A DNA stretch of 7,163 bases from assembly GCA_015904045.1 (NCBI GenBank), contig JABMDG010000080.1, forward strand, positions 4,101 through 11,263, read 5' to 3'. Source of the DNA: Nitrospira sp. Its GTDB lineage: Bacteria; Nitrospirota; Nitrospiria; Nitrospirales; Nitrospiraceae. The notes under the pieces are model-generated. The model searched no databases. It had not been told where the DNA came from and worked only from the letters and a program-made list of their open reading frames with translations. Positions 5,897 through 7,163 of the stretch are shown here, in pieces (positions within the stretch are counted from its first letter, which is position 1; each line of letters starts with the position of its first letter). Both the position numbers and the translations under genes were made by a program.

Positions 5897-6733
5897 GGAC
5901 TGCCTCCTCCACCAACACCGGTTCGCCGGACTCAGTGTTCGTCTGTTCATGCTCTTCATACGTCAAGGCCCGATTGCCGCTTACACAGAGGGGTATCACT
6001 GGATGCGGCAGGACAATCGAAAACGAGGCACCGTGGCCGGCCACACTGTCGACATCGATGCGCCCGTGGTGTGCTTCGACGATTGCGTGCACGATGGCAA
6101 GGCCGAGTCCGGTCCCCTCGTCTTTGGTCGTGAAAAACGGGTCGAATAAACGGGATCGGTACGCCGCATCGATGCCGGGGCCTGAATCGCTGACGGTGAG
6201 GCGTACGGCTGAATCGCTGAAGGATTGCGTCTGATCTCTATCGAGGCTGACCGTGAGTACGCCTCCGGCCGGCATGGCTTGCGCCGCATTGATGATCAAA
6301 TTCAGCATCACCTGTTTCAACTGCCCCTCATGACACCAGATCGCCGGAATCCCCGGATCAAGATCAATCCGGACATCCACCGGTGTTTTTGCGATCGCAT
6401 GCGCAGCCAAACTCAACGCGTCAAGGATCAACGGCTCCGCCGCACACCAGGCATGGGACGATCGCGCCGGTTTGGTATACACCAGGAGATTCTCCAGCAA
6501 GCGATCCATCGCATGCACCGCTTGGGAAATCTGCTCCGCATAAATTTTTGAGGCCGGCTGTTCACTGAGATCCCGGCGAAGCATGGAAGCAAAGAGCTCC
6601 ACGCTGCCTAGCGGGTTTCTGATTTCGTGGGCGATCCGCCCGATCATTTCTCCCATGGCCGCCAACCGATCCTTGCGCTGCACCCGCTCTTCAAGCTGAC
6701 AGAGGCGGGTCACGTCCTGAATGAGCACGAGAC
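5425..6733 (-). repeat. 1309-bp direct tandem repeat, upstream copy
   Basis: Runs from just after the PAS-coding part of the FlrB-like gene to just after the receiver-coding part of the fusion gene. It aligns with 4116-5424 at a constant offset of 1309 without any indel seen. Roughly 85 substitutions were counted by eye, about 93-94% identity. It contains the kinase core, the 8-bp gene overlap, the ribosome binding site and a receiver domain. Confidence 0.93.
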
Positions 6734-7163
6734 TGCCCGATCGGCATCCCGAACTTGTTTTCAACGGCGTCTGGGTGATCGTCACCACAGCCTGCCCAAT
6801 GCGCTGCGGGCGATCACACAGGCTCAGGCCGACCGTATCTAAAATGGCGGTGGCATGGCGGCCGCATAACTCTGCGGCGGTCATGCCGAGCGCTTCAGCC
6901 GCCGGTGCGTTGCTGCGAGTCACGACCCCGGCATCGTCCAAAACCAGGATGCCGGTCGACAAGGACTCCAAGATCCCGTCGAGATGCGTACGCATAGCCT
7001 CGTTTTCACGAAGCTGCCGGCGAAGCGCATCATTGCTCTGCGCCAATTCCAGATCCATTTGTTCGACGCGAGCCGTCAGCGCGCCGTACGACTGCTGCAA
7101 TGTCCTGGCCGCTTGATCAAAACTCTGAAACGCAGTCTGAAGCACATCCCGTTCTTCCGAATG
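5889..7163 (-). CDS. flrB: PAS-containing sensor histidine kinase, FlrB/FleS type (5' end outside window)
   Basis: The frame is open to the right edge (424 codons before the stop). A GTG at 7145 is a possible start, but the upstream codons (HSEERDV) are also in frame and the gene probably begins just beyond the window. Counting from 7145: a coiled-coil-like helix at 1-55 ('AFQSFDQAARTLQQSYGALT' resembles the FleS/FlrB N-terminus), a PAS domain at about 50-150 ('DGILESLSTGILVLDDAGVV'), HisKA with H173 in 'IAHEIRNPLG', and HATPase_c with N286, 'DSGPG' at 320-324, 'FDPFF' at 334-338 and 'GTGLGLA' at 344-350. No membrane helix or signal peptide is seen, as expected for cytoplasmic FlrB-like kinases thought to sense a step in flagellar assembly. 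It should autophosphorylate on H173 and pass phosphate to the FlrC-like receiver. Its 3' 845 bases belong to repeat copy 1, and its TGA overlaps the ATG of the fusion gene (ATGAGTGA). Confidence 0.88.
   Translation of the reverse strand, partial: HSEERDVLQTAFQSFDQAARTLQQSYGALTARVEQMDLELAQSNDALRRQLRENEAMRTHLDGILESLSTGILVLDDAGVVTRSNAPAAEALGMTAAELCGRHATAILDTVGLSLCDRPQRIGQAVVTITQTPLKTSSGCRSGSLVLIQDVTRLCQLEERVQRKDRLAAMGEMIGRIAHEIRNPLGSVELFASMLRRDLSEQPASKIYAEQISQAVHAMDRLLENLLVYTKPARSSHAWCAAEPLILDALSLAAHAIAKTPVDVRIDLDPGIPAIWCHEGQLKQVMLNLIINAAQAMPAGGVLTVSLDRDQTQSFSDSAVRLTVSDSGPGIDAAYRSRLFDPFFTTKDEGTGLGLAIVHAIVEAHHGRIDVDSVAGHGASFSIVLPHPVIPLCVSGNRALTYEEHEQTNTESGEPVLVEEAVHE
5903..5910 (-). promoter_or_regulatory. 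Ribosome binding site of the fusion gene
   Basis: GGAGGAGG on the minus strand, six bases before ATG 5896 and inside the 3' end of the FlrB-like gene. The same eight bases occur at 4594-4601 before flrC, in a stretch that is identical between the copies. It decides the start over the longer frames and shows that the duplicated gene kept a strong initiation site. Confidence 0.8.

Noticed and set aside
5613..6149. 178-codon plus-strand frame, with a similar one at 4367-4840
   Set aside because: They occur twice only because the underlying DNA is duplicated; both are antisense to the fusion, kinase and regulator genes and resemble no known protein.
4116..6733. The tandem repeat as a simple assembly artefact
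   Set aside because: The copies differ at about 85 positions, so one read set was not merely duplicated, and the junction lacks the overlap an assembler would join on. A chimera of related strains is not fully excluded without reads.

Overview
The window holds the 5' part of an early flagellar gene cluster, and every supported gene lies on the minus strand. Read in the direction of transcription (right to left), the order is: a PAS-containing sensor kinase of the FlrB/FleS type (cut by the right edge); a receiver-histidine kinase fusion; a sigma-54-dependent response regulator of the FlrC/FleR type; a 171-bp intergenic gap with a candidate sigma-54 promoter; then flgB, flgC, fliE, fliF and the start of fliG (cut by the left edge). 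The GC-rich sequence, the flgBC-fliEFG order and the sigma-54 two-component pair point to a motile Gram-negative bacterium. The proteins feel Nitrospira-like, but that is an impression from reading and no similarity search was run.

The structural genes build the base of the flagellum. FliF forms the MS-ring, FliG the rotor/switch layer on it, FliE the rod adapter, and FlgB and FlgC proximal rod subunits. The kinase and FlrC-like activator would sense a checkpoint in assembly and switch on sigma-54 promoters. The one just upstream of flgB has the -24/-12 spacing and short palindromes where an enhancer-binding protein could sit.

The notable part is 4116-6733. A 1309-bp segment, running from the middle of the kinase gene (just after PAS) into the regulator gene (just after the receiver domain), is present twice in direct tandem without indels, at about 93-94% identity by eye. 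The duplication left an intact kinase and an intact regulator at the ends. Between them it created an in-frame hybrid gene of 438 codons: a FlrC receiver fused to the FlrB HisKA/HATPase core, with no PAS domain and no sigma-54 ATPase. The hybrid keeps its own strong ribosome binding site and all catalytic residues that can be seen. Most differences between the copies are synonymous, so it looks like a retained, functional gene rather than debris. The result is a possible three-protein phosphotransfer circuit (kinase, receiver-kinase, activator) made from one ancestral pair.

No RNA genes, insertion sequences, CRISPR arrays or convincing terminators were seen. The only gap between genes longer than 100 bp is 3010-3180.
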